From assembly GCF_030678915.1 (NCBI RefSeq), contig NZ_JAUUTZ010000006.1, positions 159,417 to 223,416 of the forward strand: DNA of 64,000 bases. Direction: 5' to 3'. The translations under genes and the position numbers were made by a program. This document shows positions 8,677-17,843 of the stretch, one piece after another; the stretch's first letter is position 1, and each line of letters opens with the position of its first letter. Source of the DNA: Paracoccus wurundjeri (GTDB taxonomy: Bacteria > Pseudomonadota > Alphaproteobacteria > Rhodobacterales > Rhodobacteraceae). The notes below the pieces were generated by a model that made no database searches, was not told where the DNA came from, and saw nothing but the letters and a program-made list of their open reading frames with translations.

Positions 8677-9542
8677 CAGTCGCTCCTGTCGCGGATTTTG
8701 GTGGGCAGGTTGTCGATGAACATATTGACCGAGATGGTCAGCGAAGCTATGGCGATCGACGGAAAGATCACCGCAGGTGCACCGAGACTGAGCCCCTCGA
8801 TATTTTCGCGGACCAATGCGCCCCAATCGGCATTAGGTGGCTGCACGCCGAGACCAAGAAAGGACAGCCCCGACAGAACCAGCACGATAAAGACAAAACG
8901 CAGCCCAAGATCGGCCAACACCGGCCCGAGGATATTGGGAAAGATCTCGCGCGTGATAAGATAGATCGTGCCTTCGCCCCTTGCGCGGGCCACGGTCACG
9001 AAATCCATCGTGTTGATATTGACCGCCAAGGCACGCGCGAAGCGGTAAGAACCGGGCATGTAGATCGCGGTCAGCGTCAGGATCAGCACCGGGATCGAAG
9101 ACCCCACGGCAGCCACGACCACAAGGCCGAAAAGCAGCGAGGGGATGCCGTTGAACGCATCCAGAAGCCGCGACAGCAGCGTATCGAACCAGCCTCCGAT
9201 CACGGCGGCGACCATGCCCAGGATCACGCCGATAGCCACGGCCAGGGTCACTGCCGCCAGAGCGATGCCGACCGTATAGCGCGCGCCCATCAGGATACGC
9301 GAAAGGATGTCACGCCCAAGATAATCGGTGCCCATCCAGAATTCCGGGCTGATCGGGCCGAAATAATCGAAGCCGACAAGATCGCCCGGTGGATAGGGCG
9401 CGATCCATTGTCCGATGACGGCGATCACCGCCCAGAACAGGATCACGGCAAGACCGATCCGGCCGGTCCAGCTGAAGGCATAGCCCATCCGCCGAGGCGT
9501 GGGGAGGCGAAGCGGGCGGGAGGTTTTGGAAGAAATGCTCAT
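8676..9542 (-). CDS. ABC transporter permease, DppC/OppC type
   Basis: A 288-residue inner-membrane permease. After a short basic N-terminus ([19 protein letters not shown]) come a first membrane helix, the DppC-type periplasmic loop (WIAPYPPGD ... [19 protein letters not shown]) and the five-helix binding-protein-dependent transport domain, with the ATPase-contacting EAA-like loop [19 protein letters not shown]. The start ATG at 9542 overlaps the stop of the partner permease (TGATG), and its own stop overlaps the ATPase start, so three subunits are translationally coupled. Confidence 0.92.
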   Translation of the reverse strand: MSISSKTSRPLRLPTPRRMGYAFSWTGRIGLAVILFWAVIAVIGQWIAPYPPGDLVGFDYFGPISPEFWMGTDYLGRDILSRILMGARYTVGIALAAVTLAVAIGVILGMVAAVIGGWFDTLLSRLLDAFNGIPSLLFGLVVVAAVGSSIPVLILTLTAIYMPGSYRFARALAVNINTMDFVTVARARGEGTIYLITREIFPNILGPVLADLGLRFVFIVLVLSGLSFLGLGVQPPNADWGALVRENIEGLSLGAPAVIFPSIAIASLTISVNMFIDNLPTKIRDRSD

Positions 9543-10501
9543 CAATTGCGCAACCTCGGGTTGGAGAGGATGGCGATCATATCCGCCAGTGTCGTCAGGC
9601 TCAGATAGCTGATGCAGAAGATCATCGCGCAGGACTGGATCAACGGCAGATCCCGCGTCGAGACCGCATCCACCATAAGCTTGGCGACGCCGGGATAGTT
9701 GAACACCGTTTCGACGATGATCACCCCGCCCACCAGGTAAGAGAGAGACAGCGCCACCGCATTGGCGATCGGCCCCAGCGCATTGGGCAGGGCATGAATC
9801 AGCACCATGCGCGGTCGCGATGCCCCCTTGAGCAACGCCATTTCGACATAGGGGGTATTGATCGTCTCGATCACCGCCGCGCGCGTCATGCGGATCATCT
9901 GGGCCGATACCACGAAGCTGAGGCTGATCACCGGCATCGCATAGGCCCGCAGCATCGCTCCGATACTGTCCACATTGACGCCATAGCTGAGCGCCGGCAG
10001 CCAATCCAGCCAGACCGCGAAGATCAGCACCGCGAGTGTCGCCACCATGAACTCGGGTACCGAGATCACCGAAATGGTCAGCACCGACACCATCCGGTCA
10101 AGCAGAGTGCCGCGCCACATCGCCGCCGCGATACCCAGCGACAACGCCAGGGGGACGCAGATCACCGTGACAATCCCGGCAAGGCGCAATGAATTCGCCA
10201 ACCGCCCGGCGATCAGGTCCGCGATCTCGACCTTGTTCACATAAGAGGTTCCCAGATCCCCGGTCAGCAATCCGCCAAGCCAGCCGAGAAACCGCAGCAG
10301 CGCGGGCCGATCAAGGCCCATCGCCTCGCGCAGACCGGCCACCGCCTCGGGGGTCGCGGCCTGCCCCAGCATGATCTCGGCCACGTCACCCGGCAAAAGC
10401 CCGGTCGCGAAAAACACCGCGAAGGACACGATCACCAGCGTGATCAGTGCAATGCCCAGCCGTTTTCCAACCAGCAGCCATGTGGTTTTGGATCGAAGCA
10501 T
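9542..10501 (-). CDS. ABC transporter permease, DppB/OppB type
   Basis: A 319-residue inner-membrane permease with the DppB hallmark N-terminus: a single helix (GKRLGIALITLVIVSFAVFF) followed by LPGDVAEIMLGQAATPEAV, then GLDRPALLRFLGWLGGLLTGDLG. The EAA-like loop MALLKGASRPRMVLIHALPN near residue 215 docks the ATPase. The ATG at 10501 is chosen because GGGAGG stands 6 nt upstream; the longer frame to 10600 lacks this. With the DppC-type partner it forms the channel of the transporter. The 70-nt gap from the binding-protein gene suggests one operon with extra expression of the binding protein. Confidence 0.92.
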   Translation of the reverse strand: MLRSKTTWLLVGKRLGIALITLVIVSFAVFFATGLLPGDVAEIMLGQAATPEAVAGLREAMGLDRPALLRFLGWLGGLLTGDLGTSYVNKVEIADLIAGRLANSLRLAGIVTVICVPLALSLGIAAAMWRGTLLDRMVSVLTISVISVPEFMVATLAVLIFAVWLDWLPALSYGVNVDSIGAMLRAYAMPVISLSFVVSAQMIRMTRAAVIETINTPYVEMALLKGASRPRMVLIHALPNALGPIANAVALSLSYLVGGVIIVETVFNYPGVAKLMVDAVSTRDLPLIQSCAMIFCISYLSLTTLADMIAILSNPRLRN

Positions 10502-10571
10502 ATAACCTCCCTGTGCCGAGGGGCGCGCCCGCGCATCATGGGAAGCGCGGGACACGTATTTTTCCGCGGGA

Positions 10572-12185
10572 TCAGCCCTCGAGCCAGACATATTCCGCAA
10601 AAGCGTAACCCATCTGCCCGCCCAGGGGGTTCGGGCGCAGGCCCTTCAACCGGGTCGAAATCGCATCGACATTCGAAATATAGGCAGGGATGATGGTGCC
10701 TGCCTCATTGGCGACCATTTCCTGCATCTCCCAGTAGATCTGCTTTCGCTTTTCATCGTCCAGCAGGCCCCGCGCCTCGACCATCATGCTGTCGAATTTC
10801 TCGGATTTATACTGGCTTTCGTTCCAGGGCGCATCCGAAGCATAAAGCAGCGAGAACAGGATATCGGGTGTCGGGCGCGGATTGATATTGCCGAAATGCA
10901 CCGGCTCTTTCAGCCAGTAGTTCGACCAGTAACCGTCCGAGGGAACCCGCTGCACATCGAACGGCATTCCAATCTGGGCGCCTTCCTGCTGCACGATCAT
11001 GGCCATGTCGATCGAAGAGGTCGCGGCATCGGACGCCACGATGGGGATCGCCTGTCCCAGCACGCCGGCCTTCTCGAACAGCGCCTTGGCCTTTTCGGGA
11101 TCGTATTCACGTGGCTTCAGTTCGGGGTTGTGATAGCGGTCCGCAGCGGAAACCGGCTGATCGTTGCCGATCTCGGCAAGATCGCGCAACACGGATTTCT
11201 GGATCGCCTCGCGATTGACGAGATGCTTCATCCCTTCGATGAAGCCGGCCTTGGCACCCGGCTCCAGATCAAGGCGGATATTGAGATTGGTATAATTCCC
11301 CGCAGTGGTGATCGAGGTTTCGACGCCATCCTGCCCCTCGAGCATCCGCAACGAACGCGGATTGACCGAGGCGGCCATCTGGATATCGCCCGAAAGCAGC
11401 GCATTGATACGGGCATTGTTATCCGAGATGGCGAAATACTCGAAACTGTCGAGATATGGCCCCTGTTCCTTGAAATAATCCGGGCTTTTCACCGCGATCG
11501 AGCGCACGCCCGGTTCGAAGGCTTCACAGATGAAGGCGCCGGTACCATCAGCGGTCGAGAAATCGGTGGTACCATCGGCGATAATCATGAAGTGATGCAG
11601 CGACAGGATCACCGGCAGATCGGCATTTGGCTCGACCAGCACGATCTTGACGGTCAGATCGTCCACCGCCTCGATCTCAACCATCTGCGTCGCGATCGAA
11701 TTCGCCATTGAACCGACGCTCTCATCGAGATGCCGCCGAAGCGAATAAACCACATCGGCCGAACTCAGCGTCTTGCCGCTGTGGAAGGTGACATCCAGTT
11801 TCAGCTTTACTTGCCAGGTCTTGGCATCGTCCGACTCGACCGTCTCGGCCAGTTCCATCTGCGCCTCGCCGTTTTCGTCAAGGAAAGTAAGGCGGTTATA
11901 GAAGGCGCAGCAGCGCGTATAATCGGTAGACAGGCTCGCCTTGGCCGGGTCGAGCGTGTCGGCGGTCGAGGACGACCAGCCCGCCGCCTTGAGATCGCCA
12001 CCGGTGACGGGCGTTGCCGCGACTGCAGCACCGGCACGCAGCAACAAGCCGCTGCCTATGGACATGGCCACGCCGGAACTCATCAGCAGCTTCAGCAATT
12101 CCCGTCGCGATGCCCCGCGGCGGATTGCATTCTCGACCATGGCATCGTCACGGCCGGTCCAGTTGGCAGGTCTGTTCCTGGTCAT
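10572..12185 (-). CDS. ABC transporter substrate-binding protein, family 5 (peptide/opine type)
   Basis: A 537-residue periplasmic binding protein of the DppA/OppA family. It has an unusually long N-terminus with a probable Tat signal: SRRELLK at residues 26-32, a hydrophobic stretch and AGAAVA-A near 51-57. Mature-domain motifs include SLSTDYTRCCAFYNRLTFLD and TFHSGKTLSSADVVYSLRRH, typical of the family, and the C-terminal YWEMQEMVANEAGTIIPAYI. It should capture the substrate for the adjacent permeases. Family 5 binds di- and oligopeptides, opines, nickel or glutathione, so the ligand stays open. A Tat signal implies folding, perhaps around a ligand, before export. Confidence 0.92.
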   Translation of the reverse strand: MTRNRPANWTGRDDAMVENAIRRGASRRELLKLLMSSGVAMSIGSGLLLRAGAAVAATPVTGGDLKAAGWSSSTADTLDPAKASLSTDYTRCCAFYNRLTFLDENGEAQMELAETVESDDAKTWQVKLKLDVTFHSGKTLSSADVVYSLRRHLDESVGSMANSIATQMVEIEAVDDLTVKIVLVEPNADLPVILSLHHFMIIADGTTDFSTADGTGAFICEAFEPGVRSIAVKSPDYFKEQGPYLDSFEYFAISDNNARINALLSGDIQMAASVNPRSLRMLEGQDGVETSITTAGNYTNLNIRLDLEPGAKAGFIEGMKHLVNREAIQKSVLRDLAEIGNDQPVSAADRYHNPELKPREYDPEKAKALFEKAGVLGQAIPIVASDAATSSIDMAMIVQQEGAQIGMPFDVQRVPSDGYWSNYWLKEPVHFGNINPRPTPDILFSLLYASDAPWNESQYKSEKFDSMMVEARGLLDDEKRKQIYWEMQEMVANEAGTIIPAYISNVDAISTRLKGLRPNPLGGQMGYAFAEYVWLEG

Positions 12186-12256
12186 TTTGCAGTTCCCTGT
12201 TGTTGTGACCCGATCCGGTTCTTGTCGCCATTTCGGGCTGGTTTGGTGAATTTCTC

Positions 12257-12988
12257 TCAGCGATCAAAGGCGCGGTCCGCAGCCTCCGCCAGTTCGATCA
12301 GTGCATTGAAGCGATAATCGGGTTCCGTGAACCGCGCCGGCTCGATAGTCCCGCCATAGCCCTTTTGCGCATGCCTGCGCATGATCCAGGCATTCGTCAT
12401 TCCCAGTTCGCGCGAAATCCCGATATCGTGATGCTGGCTTTGCGCCGTATGCAGGATATCGGCCATGCCGCCGCCATCGGTTTCGACATGGGCGAAGACC
12501 TGATGGAAAAAAGCCGGGTCCGGTTTTTCCGTGCTGGTCTCGTCACAGGTGAAGCTGCTCCAGAACGGCATGGCCAGCTTCTTCTCGTATTTCTCGAAAG
12601 CCCAGCGGCGCGCATTGGTCATGGCGATCAGCTTGTAATGGGTTCCTAGCCGCGTCATCGCCTCGACGCTGTCGGGAAACGGCTCGGCCTCGGCAACCGC
12701 ATCAATCATGAATTGGCGGTTTTTCTTGTTGTCCGGCAGTCCGAGTTCAGCGGCGATGCTGCCATAGCATCGGCCCAGATCATCGGGGAAACGCCCGGCA
12801 TCCCGCTGATAGCGCGTGTCGCGATAATGGGTCAGTGCCGCCTCCCCATCGATCTGGAGACCGGCCTGTTCCGCGATCTGCGCGAGACCGTTCTTGATCG
12901 CGGATTCGAAGTCGATCAGCGTCCCCACCACGTCGAATGTGACGTAAGAGAACGCGGTCAAGGGCTTCACGGCGGTTTCTGTTGCCAT
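12257..12988 (-). CDS. HAD-superfamily hydrolase, haloacid dehalogenase type II-like
   Basis: A 243-residue cytoplasmic HAD hydrolase. Motif I is FDVVGTLID with nucleophile Asp19; the +2 residue is Val, not Asp, as in haloacid dehalogenases rather than phosphatases. MTNARRWAFEKYEKK supplies motif II (Thr/Ser) and the Lys region, and ETSTEKPDP the motif III Lys. It sits between the hydroxypyruvate reductase-like gene and the transporter binding protein on the same strand (71 nt before the binding protein), and a related HAD gene lies at 17844. The substrate is unknown; dehalogenation should not be assumed from the family name. Confidence 0.85.
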   Translation of the reverse strand: MATETAVKPLTAFSYVTFDVVGTLIDFESAIKNGLAQIAEQAGLQIDGEAALTHYRDTRYQRDAGRFPDDLGRCYGSIAAELGLPDNKKNRQFMIDAVAEAEPFPDSVEAMTRLGTHYKLIAMTNARRWAFEKYEKKLAMPFWSSFTCDETSTEKPDPAFFHQVFAHVETDGGGMADILHTAQSQHHDIGISRELGMTNAWIMRRHAQKGYGGTIEPARFTEPDYRFNALIELAEAADRAFDR

Positions 12989-13198
12989 TCCCGACGGTCC
13001 TTTCTCGCTGATACCGCGGCAGAGAAAGCGCGGCGAAATCCGTTATTCCGGGCCTCAACCGCCCCGGACTGCTATTCTGTTCCCCTCAGCATCGCCGGTT
13101 TCCCCGACGTCATTGCACTGAAAGATACGACAAGAGCGGCAGATTCTTTTGTATTGGGAATGGCCACGGTCAGATATGCCGCGCCCTTCCCGGACCCA

Positions 13199-14110
13199 TC
13201 AATATCCCCTGTTCTGATCCACGAGGCCGGGAATCGGCTGCCCCGCCCGGCTGGCGCGGATCACCGACAGGGCGTGCCGCGCGCCTTCCTCGGCATCGGT
13301 ATAAGAGGCGATATGCGGGGTGACGATCACCTCCGGATGGCGCCAGGCCCAATGTTCCGGCGGCAGCGGTTCGGGATCGGTGACATCCAGCATGGCCGCC
13401 CCGATCTGGCCGCTGTCCAATGCGTCGCGCAGGGCGTCCATCTCAAGCTGCGCGCCGCGCCCCGCGTGGATCAGCCCTGCCCCGCCCGGCAGCTTTGCCA
13501 ACAGCCGGGCGTTCAGCAGCCCGCGCGTCGCCTCTGTCAACGGCAACAGGCAGATCAGCATTTCCGTTCGTGCCAGAAAATCATCAAGCGCAGCGGCGCC
13601 GTAAACCTCCAGTCCCCCGACCGGGTTACCGGAGCGGCTCCAGCCTGCGACCGGAAAACCCAGCGCGGAAAGGTTTTGCGCGACAAGCCGCCCGACCTGC
13701 CCCAACCCCATAACCCCGATCCGGCAACGACGCGTCGGCCGAGCGGGATGGGAATGCCATTCCCCCTGTCTCGCCTGCTCAAGATAGCGCGGCATCTCGC
13801 GATGCAGCATCAATGCGGCCATCATCACCCAATCCCGCACCATCTCGGCGATTCCCGGCGCAATCGTCCGCGACAACGCCACCCCATCGGGCATTGGCGG
13901 CATCTGGTCGATACCGGCACCAACCCCGATCACCGCCTGAAGATTGGGATAGCGTGACAAATCTTCAGGCGCTATCCAGCAGGCAATATGCGTAATATCG
14001 GCCGGGTCGGCAACGGCATCCTCGCCGATCACCATCCGCTCGCCCGCCTCGACGAAAATCGGCGACCAGATCGCCGCGCGTTCCGCAGTAGACAGGTAAA
14101 GCAAAGTCAT
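13199..14110 (-). CDS. ghrA: D-2-hydroxyacid dehydrogenase, glyoxylate/hydroxypyruvate reductase A type
   Basis: A 303-residue NAD(P)-dependent reductase. The cofactor motif GVMGLGQVGRLVAQNL is near residue 130; the catalytic triad positions follow as Arg in HAGRGAQL, Glu in DPEPLP and His in VTPHIAS. Its length and the N-terminal WSPIFVEAGERM region match the GhrA branch, which reduces glyoxylate or hydroxypyruvate. The ATG at 14110 overlaps the aminotransferase stop by 4 nt (ATGA), so the two are coupled: a keto acid or aldehyde product of the aminotransferase may be what this enzyme reduces. A longer frame to 14272 is antisense-like sequence and rejected. Confidence 0.87.
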   Translation of the reverse strand: MTLLYLSTAERAAIWSPIFVEAGERMVIGEDAVADPADITHIACWIAPEDLSRYPNLQAVIGVGAGIDQMPPMPDGVALSRTIAPGIAEMVRDWVMMAALMLHREMPRYLEQARQGEWHSHPARPTRRCRIGVMGLGQVGRLVAQNLSALGFPVAGWSRSGNPVGGLEVYGAAALDDFLARTEMLICLLPLTEATRGLLNARLLAKLPGGAGLIHAGRGAQLEMDALRDALDSGQIGAAMLDVTDPEPLPPEHWAWRHPEVIVTPHIASYTDAEEGARHALSVIRASRAGQPIPGLVDQNRGY

Positions 14111-15483
14111 GTCCGCAACGCCTCGCGGATCTCGGGATCGTCCAATGTGAGATCCAGAACCGTTCGGGTGCGTTCGACAATGGCATCGATCTCGGTTTCG
14201 GTGCAGCATAGCGGCGGCGCATAGCCAAAGATCCCCTGCGCGAAGGAACGGATGATCAGACCCTGCTCCCATGCCCGGTCGAACAGCCGGGTCGCGGGAT
14301 CGAGTGCAGCAGGCAGCGGCGTCTTGTTCCGCTTGTCCGAAACCAGCTCGATCGCCGCCAGCATGCCGCGCCCGCGAACGTCCCCGACCAGCGGATGATC
14401 CGACAGCCCCTGCAATCCGGCCAGCAGCCGCGCGCCCATCCGGCGGCCATTCTCCAGCAGTCCGCCCTCATACAGCGCCAGCACTTCCAGCGCGACGGCG
14501 GCGGAAACCGGATGCGCGGAATAGGTAAAGCCATGCCCCACCGCCTTGGCCCCGGCCCCGTCGGCAATGGTGTCATAGACATGGTTGCGCATGAATACCG
14601 CCCCCATCGGGACATAGCCCGAGGTCAGCCCCTTCGCCACCGTCATCAGGTCCGGCACGATCCCTTCATCCTCGCAGGCGAAAAGCGGGCCGGTGCGGCC
14701 GAAACCGGTGATCACCTCGTCGGCGACGAAAAGGATGCCCCGCTCGGCGCAAAAATCACGCATCGCCCTGATCCAGCCCGGCGGCGGGACCAGAACCCCG
14801 CCCGATCCCTGAATCGGCTCGACATAGAATGCCGCGACGCGATCCTCGCCGATCTCGGCTACCTTGGCGCGCAGTTCGGTCAGCGACGCCTTGATGATCG
14901 CCTGTGGATCCTGCCCCACCGGGTTGCGATAAGCGTAATGCGACGAAATCCTGTGCTGCCAATCATAGGGCAGGCCGAAACCCTCGTGGAAAACCGGTAA
15001 CGCGGTCAATCCTGCCCCGCCCGAGGCGCTGCCGTGATAGCCCTGCCCGACCGAGATGAACTGATCGCGTTGCGGTTTGCCCTTGGAGTGCCAATAATAG
15101 CGGATGAAGCGGATCGTGCTGTCCACCGCGTCCGAGCCGCCAAGGCAGAAATAGACATGATCCAGATCGCCGGGTGCGCGCTCGGCCAGTTCGGCGGCCA
15201 GCCGGATCGGCGCTTCAGCCCCAAGATCGAAATAACCGGTCACATAGGGCAACTGCCGCATCTGGGCGGAGGCGGCCTCGACCACGCTTTCATGGCCATA
15301 GCCGGCATTCACGCACCACAGCCCGGCGAAGCCGTCGATCAGTTCGCGGCCCTCTCCATCGGTCACGGTGGCGCCCCTGGCGGATTGCAGCAGTCTGACC
15401 CCCCGGGCTTCATGGCCGCGAAACGAGGAAACCGGATGCACAAGATGGCGGCGGTCGAGTTCGACAAGGGAATTGCTGAGCAT
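14107..15483 (-). CDS. PLP-dependent class III aminotransferase
   Basis: A 458-residue class III (omega) aminotransferase. Signature parts seen: GLWCVNAGYGHESVVEAA near 55, LGGSDAVDSTIRFIRYY near 115, FVADEVITGFGRTG near 250 and the PLP-lysine region TVAKGLTSGYVPMGA near 275. The class transfers terminal amino groups from diamines, beta-alanine, taurine or similar to pyruvate or 2-oxoglutarate. The start at 15483 is chosen because GGAG lies at good spacing; an ATG six bases upstream directly abuts the ribosome site. It is coupled to the downstream ghrA-like gene and follows the GNAT gene by 16 nt. Confidence 0.92.
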   Translation of the reverse strand: MLSNSLVELDRRHLVHPVSSFRGHEARGVRLLQSARGATVTDGEGRELIDGFAGLWCVNAGYGHESVVEAASAQMRQLPYVTGYFDLGAEAPIRLAAELAERAPGDLDHVYFCLGGSDAVDSTIRFIRYYWHSKGKPQRDQFISVGQGYHGSASGGAGLTALPVFHEGFGLPYDWQHRISSHYAYRNPVGQDPQAIIKASLTELRAKVAEIGEDRVAAFYVEPIQGSGGVLVPPPGWIRAMRDFCAERGILFVADEVITGFGRTGPLFACEDEGIVPDLMTVAKGLTSGYVPMGAVFMRNHVYDTIADGAGAKAVGHGFTYSAHPVSAAVALEVLALYEGGLLENGRRMGARLLAGLQGLSDHPLVGDVRGRGMLAAIELVSDKRNKTPLPAALDPATRLFDRAWEQGLIIRSFAQGIFGYAPPLCCTETEIDAIVERTRTVLDLTLDDPEIREALRT

Positions 15484-15499
15484 GGTCATCTCCGTAAAA

Positions 15500-16345
15500 T
15501 CAGCCCAAAGCCTGCGAGACGAGGGCGAAGGTCGTAAATTCATTCTGTTCGGGTGTGGTGGCGGGACATGTCATCGTCGTGCCACCGCCCACATGAGCAA
15601 GCCCGAGCGAGGCGACAAAATCGGATAGCCCCCGCTCCTGCGGGATGTCGATACGCAGAAAACCATCCGCACAGCGCCTTGCTCCTTCGGCGATCAAAGC
15701 ACGGGCGGTCGCCTCATCCCGCGCCACGACCGGCCCCAGCACATGCCCCTTGCCGAAATCCCGCAACATCGCAAAGCCGCCCTCGGCCAACAGCACCCGT
15801 CCCTGCCCGGCGATCCGGCGCAGCAACTTGCCCCGCTCCATCCCCGTCGCGTCCCGATCCATCGCCGTCAGCCGATCGGCATCCTCTGCCCTGCCCGGGC
15901 TGACCGGCAGCTCCGGCGTGTTTCCAAGGGCAACACCTTGATATTGGGCAATCTGTCCGACAGAAACAAAGCCCAGCTTGCGGTACAGCGGCATCCCCTC
16001 GGGCGTGGCCACCAGCCGCATCTCGCGGCCACCCGCAAGCGCGATCGCCTCCTCCATCACCCTGCGGCCCAGGCCACGACCCCGCCGCCGTTCATCGACG
16101 ATGATCATGTTGAGCAGGGCGACATCGCCAAATCGCGTGCAAAAAGCGGTACCGACAAGGTCTTCGCCCTCCATCACGGCAACGCCATCGGACAGCGACA
16201 GGTTCAGTTCCCAATCCTCGACACGATGCGGCCAGCCGACCTGTTCCGACAGACGAAGGGCGGCGGGCAGATGAAGGGGCGTGAATGGAATGCTGCGCAG
16301 ATCCTGCGGAGCAGCAGCGGAAGAGGCGTGTTCGGCAGTGGTCAT
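15500..16345 (-). CDS. GNAT acetyltransferase with two domains (copy 1)
   Basis: A 281-residue protein. The N-terminal GNAT domain (to about residue 130) shows the acetyl-CoA loop DERRRGRGLGRRVMEEA; the C-terminal half resembles an Acetyltransf_18-type GNAT domain (GKGHVLGPVVARDEATARAL). The second two-domain protein at 19843 has the same layout and shares LGPVVA/IGPLVA, KLGFVSVG/SEGFIPLG and the C-terminal order, so the two are paralogues. Starts at 16354 and 16345 are both possible; GGA lies 8 nt before 16345. It is 16 nt upstream of the aminotransferase and probably co-transcribed. The acceptor amine is unknown. Confidence 0.82.
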   Translation of the reverse strand: MTTAEHASSAAAPQDLRSIPFTPLHLPAALRLSEQVGWPHRVEDWELNLSLSDGVAVMEGEDLVGTAFCTRFGDVALLNMIIVDERRRGRGLGRRVMEEAIALAGGREMRLVATPEGMPLYRKLGFVSVGQIAQYQGVALGNTPELPVSPGRAEDADRLTAMDRDATGMERGKLLRRIAGQGRVLLAEGGFAMLRDFGKGHVLGPVVARDEATARALIAEGARRCADGFLRIDIPQERGLSDFVASLGLAHVGGGTTMTCPATTPEQNEFTTFALVSQALG

Positions 16346-16469
16346 GAATCGCATCCATGTTTCATCCGGTTCAGGTTAAATGCGCGCGGACGGCATGTTT
16401 TTCCTGATCCCCGCCCGGCACGGCAGTTTGCGTCGCTTCGCTGGCCCCGCACCGCAGGAAATGCCGTCA

Positions 16470-17588
16470 TCAGGCAGCAAGGTTCCGGCCAAGCGCAAGG
16501 ACCATGTCGGAAGCGGCGCGCAATTCCCCGCGTGTCAGATACTCTTCGGGCCGATGTGCGCGTGCAATATCGCCGGGGCCGCAGACGATCGACGGAATTC
16601 CCGCCGTCTGAAACAACCCGGCCTCGGTGCCGAAACTTACCGCGCCCAACGGGTCATTCCCGCTGATGCCAGTCATTAGCGCGACCAGCGGATGTCCGGC
16701 GTCAAGCGCGAGCGCCGGGTAGCTGGACAGCCATTCCACCTTGACCGTCTCGTCTGCCGCCGCAATTACAGGGGCCAGCAAATCGCGCGGCTCGATACCC
16801 GCTATCGCCCGCGCCTCGATCTCTGCCTCGGCCCAGTCAGGGATGATATTGACCGCCTGTCCGCCCGACAGGGTGCCGATCTGCATGCTGGACCATGGCG
16901 GCGCAAAACGTTCGTCCTGCGGGCCCTGCCGCAAGGCCCGCGCCTGCGCGGCGGCGGCCTGCAATGCCGGCAACAGGGCATGAATGGCGTTCGCCCCCAG
17001 ATCGGGCCGCGAGCTATGGCCGGATCGTCCCCGCGCCATCAGCCGCAGCGCCGCCTTGCCTTTATGGGCCAGCACCGGTACCAGCCCGGTGGGTTCCCCC
17101 ACGATGCAGCCCGCAGGCGTAGCGCATAGCGACGGCAGCGCCGCAATCATATGCGGCACGCCGCGGCAGCCTGCCTCTTCGTCATAGGACAGAGCGATAT
17201 GGATGGGCGATCCAAGCTGCATCGATACGAGATCTGGCACCGCCGATAGGACTGCGGCCACGAAGCCCTTCATGTCACAGGCCCCGCGCGCGATCAGCCG
17301 ATCCTCTTCCTCGCGCAGGTGAAAGGGATTGCCGCGCCATTCCGGCTCTCCTGTGGGAACCACGTCGACATGCCCCGACAGGATATGACCGGCCCGATCG
17401 GCGTCGCCGATCGTGGCGAACAGGTTGCTGCGGTCGCCTTCGGGGCCAGGCAGCAGGTGCACCGTCACGCCATGCGCCTGAAGATAATCCCTGACAAAGT
17501 CCATCAATGCCGTATTCGGCTGCCCCGTAACGGTTTCGAACCCAACCAGCCGGGCCAGCATTTCCTGAGGCGAGTAGCGCTTTGTCAT
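16470..17588 (-). CDS. argE: M20 metallopeptidase, acetylornithine deacetylase (ArgE) type
   Basis: A 372-residue dinuclear-zinc amidohydrolase of the ArgE/DapE/M20 family. Metal and catalytic motifs are visible: SGHVDVVPTGEPEW (His, Asp) near 72, RGACDMKGFVAAVL near 97 (bridging Asp), SYDEEAGCRG near 135 (general-base Glu and metal Glu), and GTEAGLFQ with a final CGPGDIARAHRPEEY (His) near 340. Family members remove acetyl or other acyl groups from amino acids. It lies upstream of a GNAT acetyltransferase and an aminotransferase on one strand, suggesting a peripheral role on an N-acyl amino acid rather than core arginine synthesis; the symbol marks family only. Confidence 0.85.
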   Translation of the reverse strand: MTKRYSPQEMLARLVGFETVTGQPNTALMDFVRDYLQAHGVTVHLLPGPEGDRSNLFATIGDADRAGHILSGHVDVVPTGEPEWRGNPFHLREEEDRLIARGACDMKGFVAAVLSAVPDLVSMQLGSPIHIALSYDEEAGCRGVPHMIAALPSLCATPAGCIVGEPTGLVPVLAHKGKAALRLMARGRSGHSSRPDLGANAIHALLPALQAAAAQARALRQGPQDERFAPPWSSMQIGTLSGGQAVNIIPDWAEAEIEARAIAGIEPRDLLAPVIAAADETVKVEWLSSYPALALDAGHPLVALMTGISGNDPLGAVSFGTEAGLFQTAGIPSIVCGPGDIARAHRPEEYLTRGELRAASDMVLALGRNLAA

Positions 17589-17843
17589 ACCGCCCCGCTT
17601 GGGCCGGATTTGGTTGTGTGTGGCATGGCCATTCCCTCACCTTCCCATACGATCACTATCTGCTGATTGGCAGCATGCCTCGATTCCGGCCGCGATCTGC
17701 ACCAAGTTTCGGGCAGTGACAGCACCTTTTGCCGCCGATCATGCGCGTAACGGAATATCCTGCGTTCAAACCGGCAAACGCGGCAATCCCTGTCGCAGCA
17801 AAACTGTGATGCTGGAAACATCGAAACTCCCTCGGAGAAAGCA

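Noticed and set aside
12257..12988. HAD gene as a true haloacid dehalogenase
   Set aside because: Motif I fits the subgroup, but the context is amine metabolism and active-site residues beyond the core motifs could not be confirmed.
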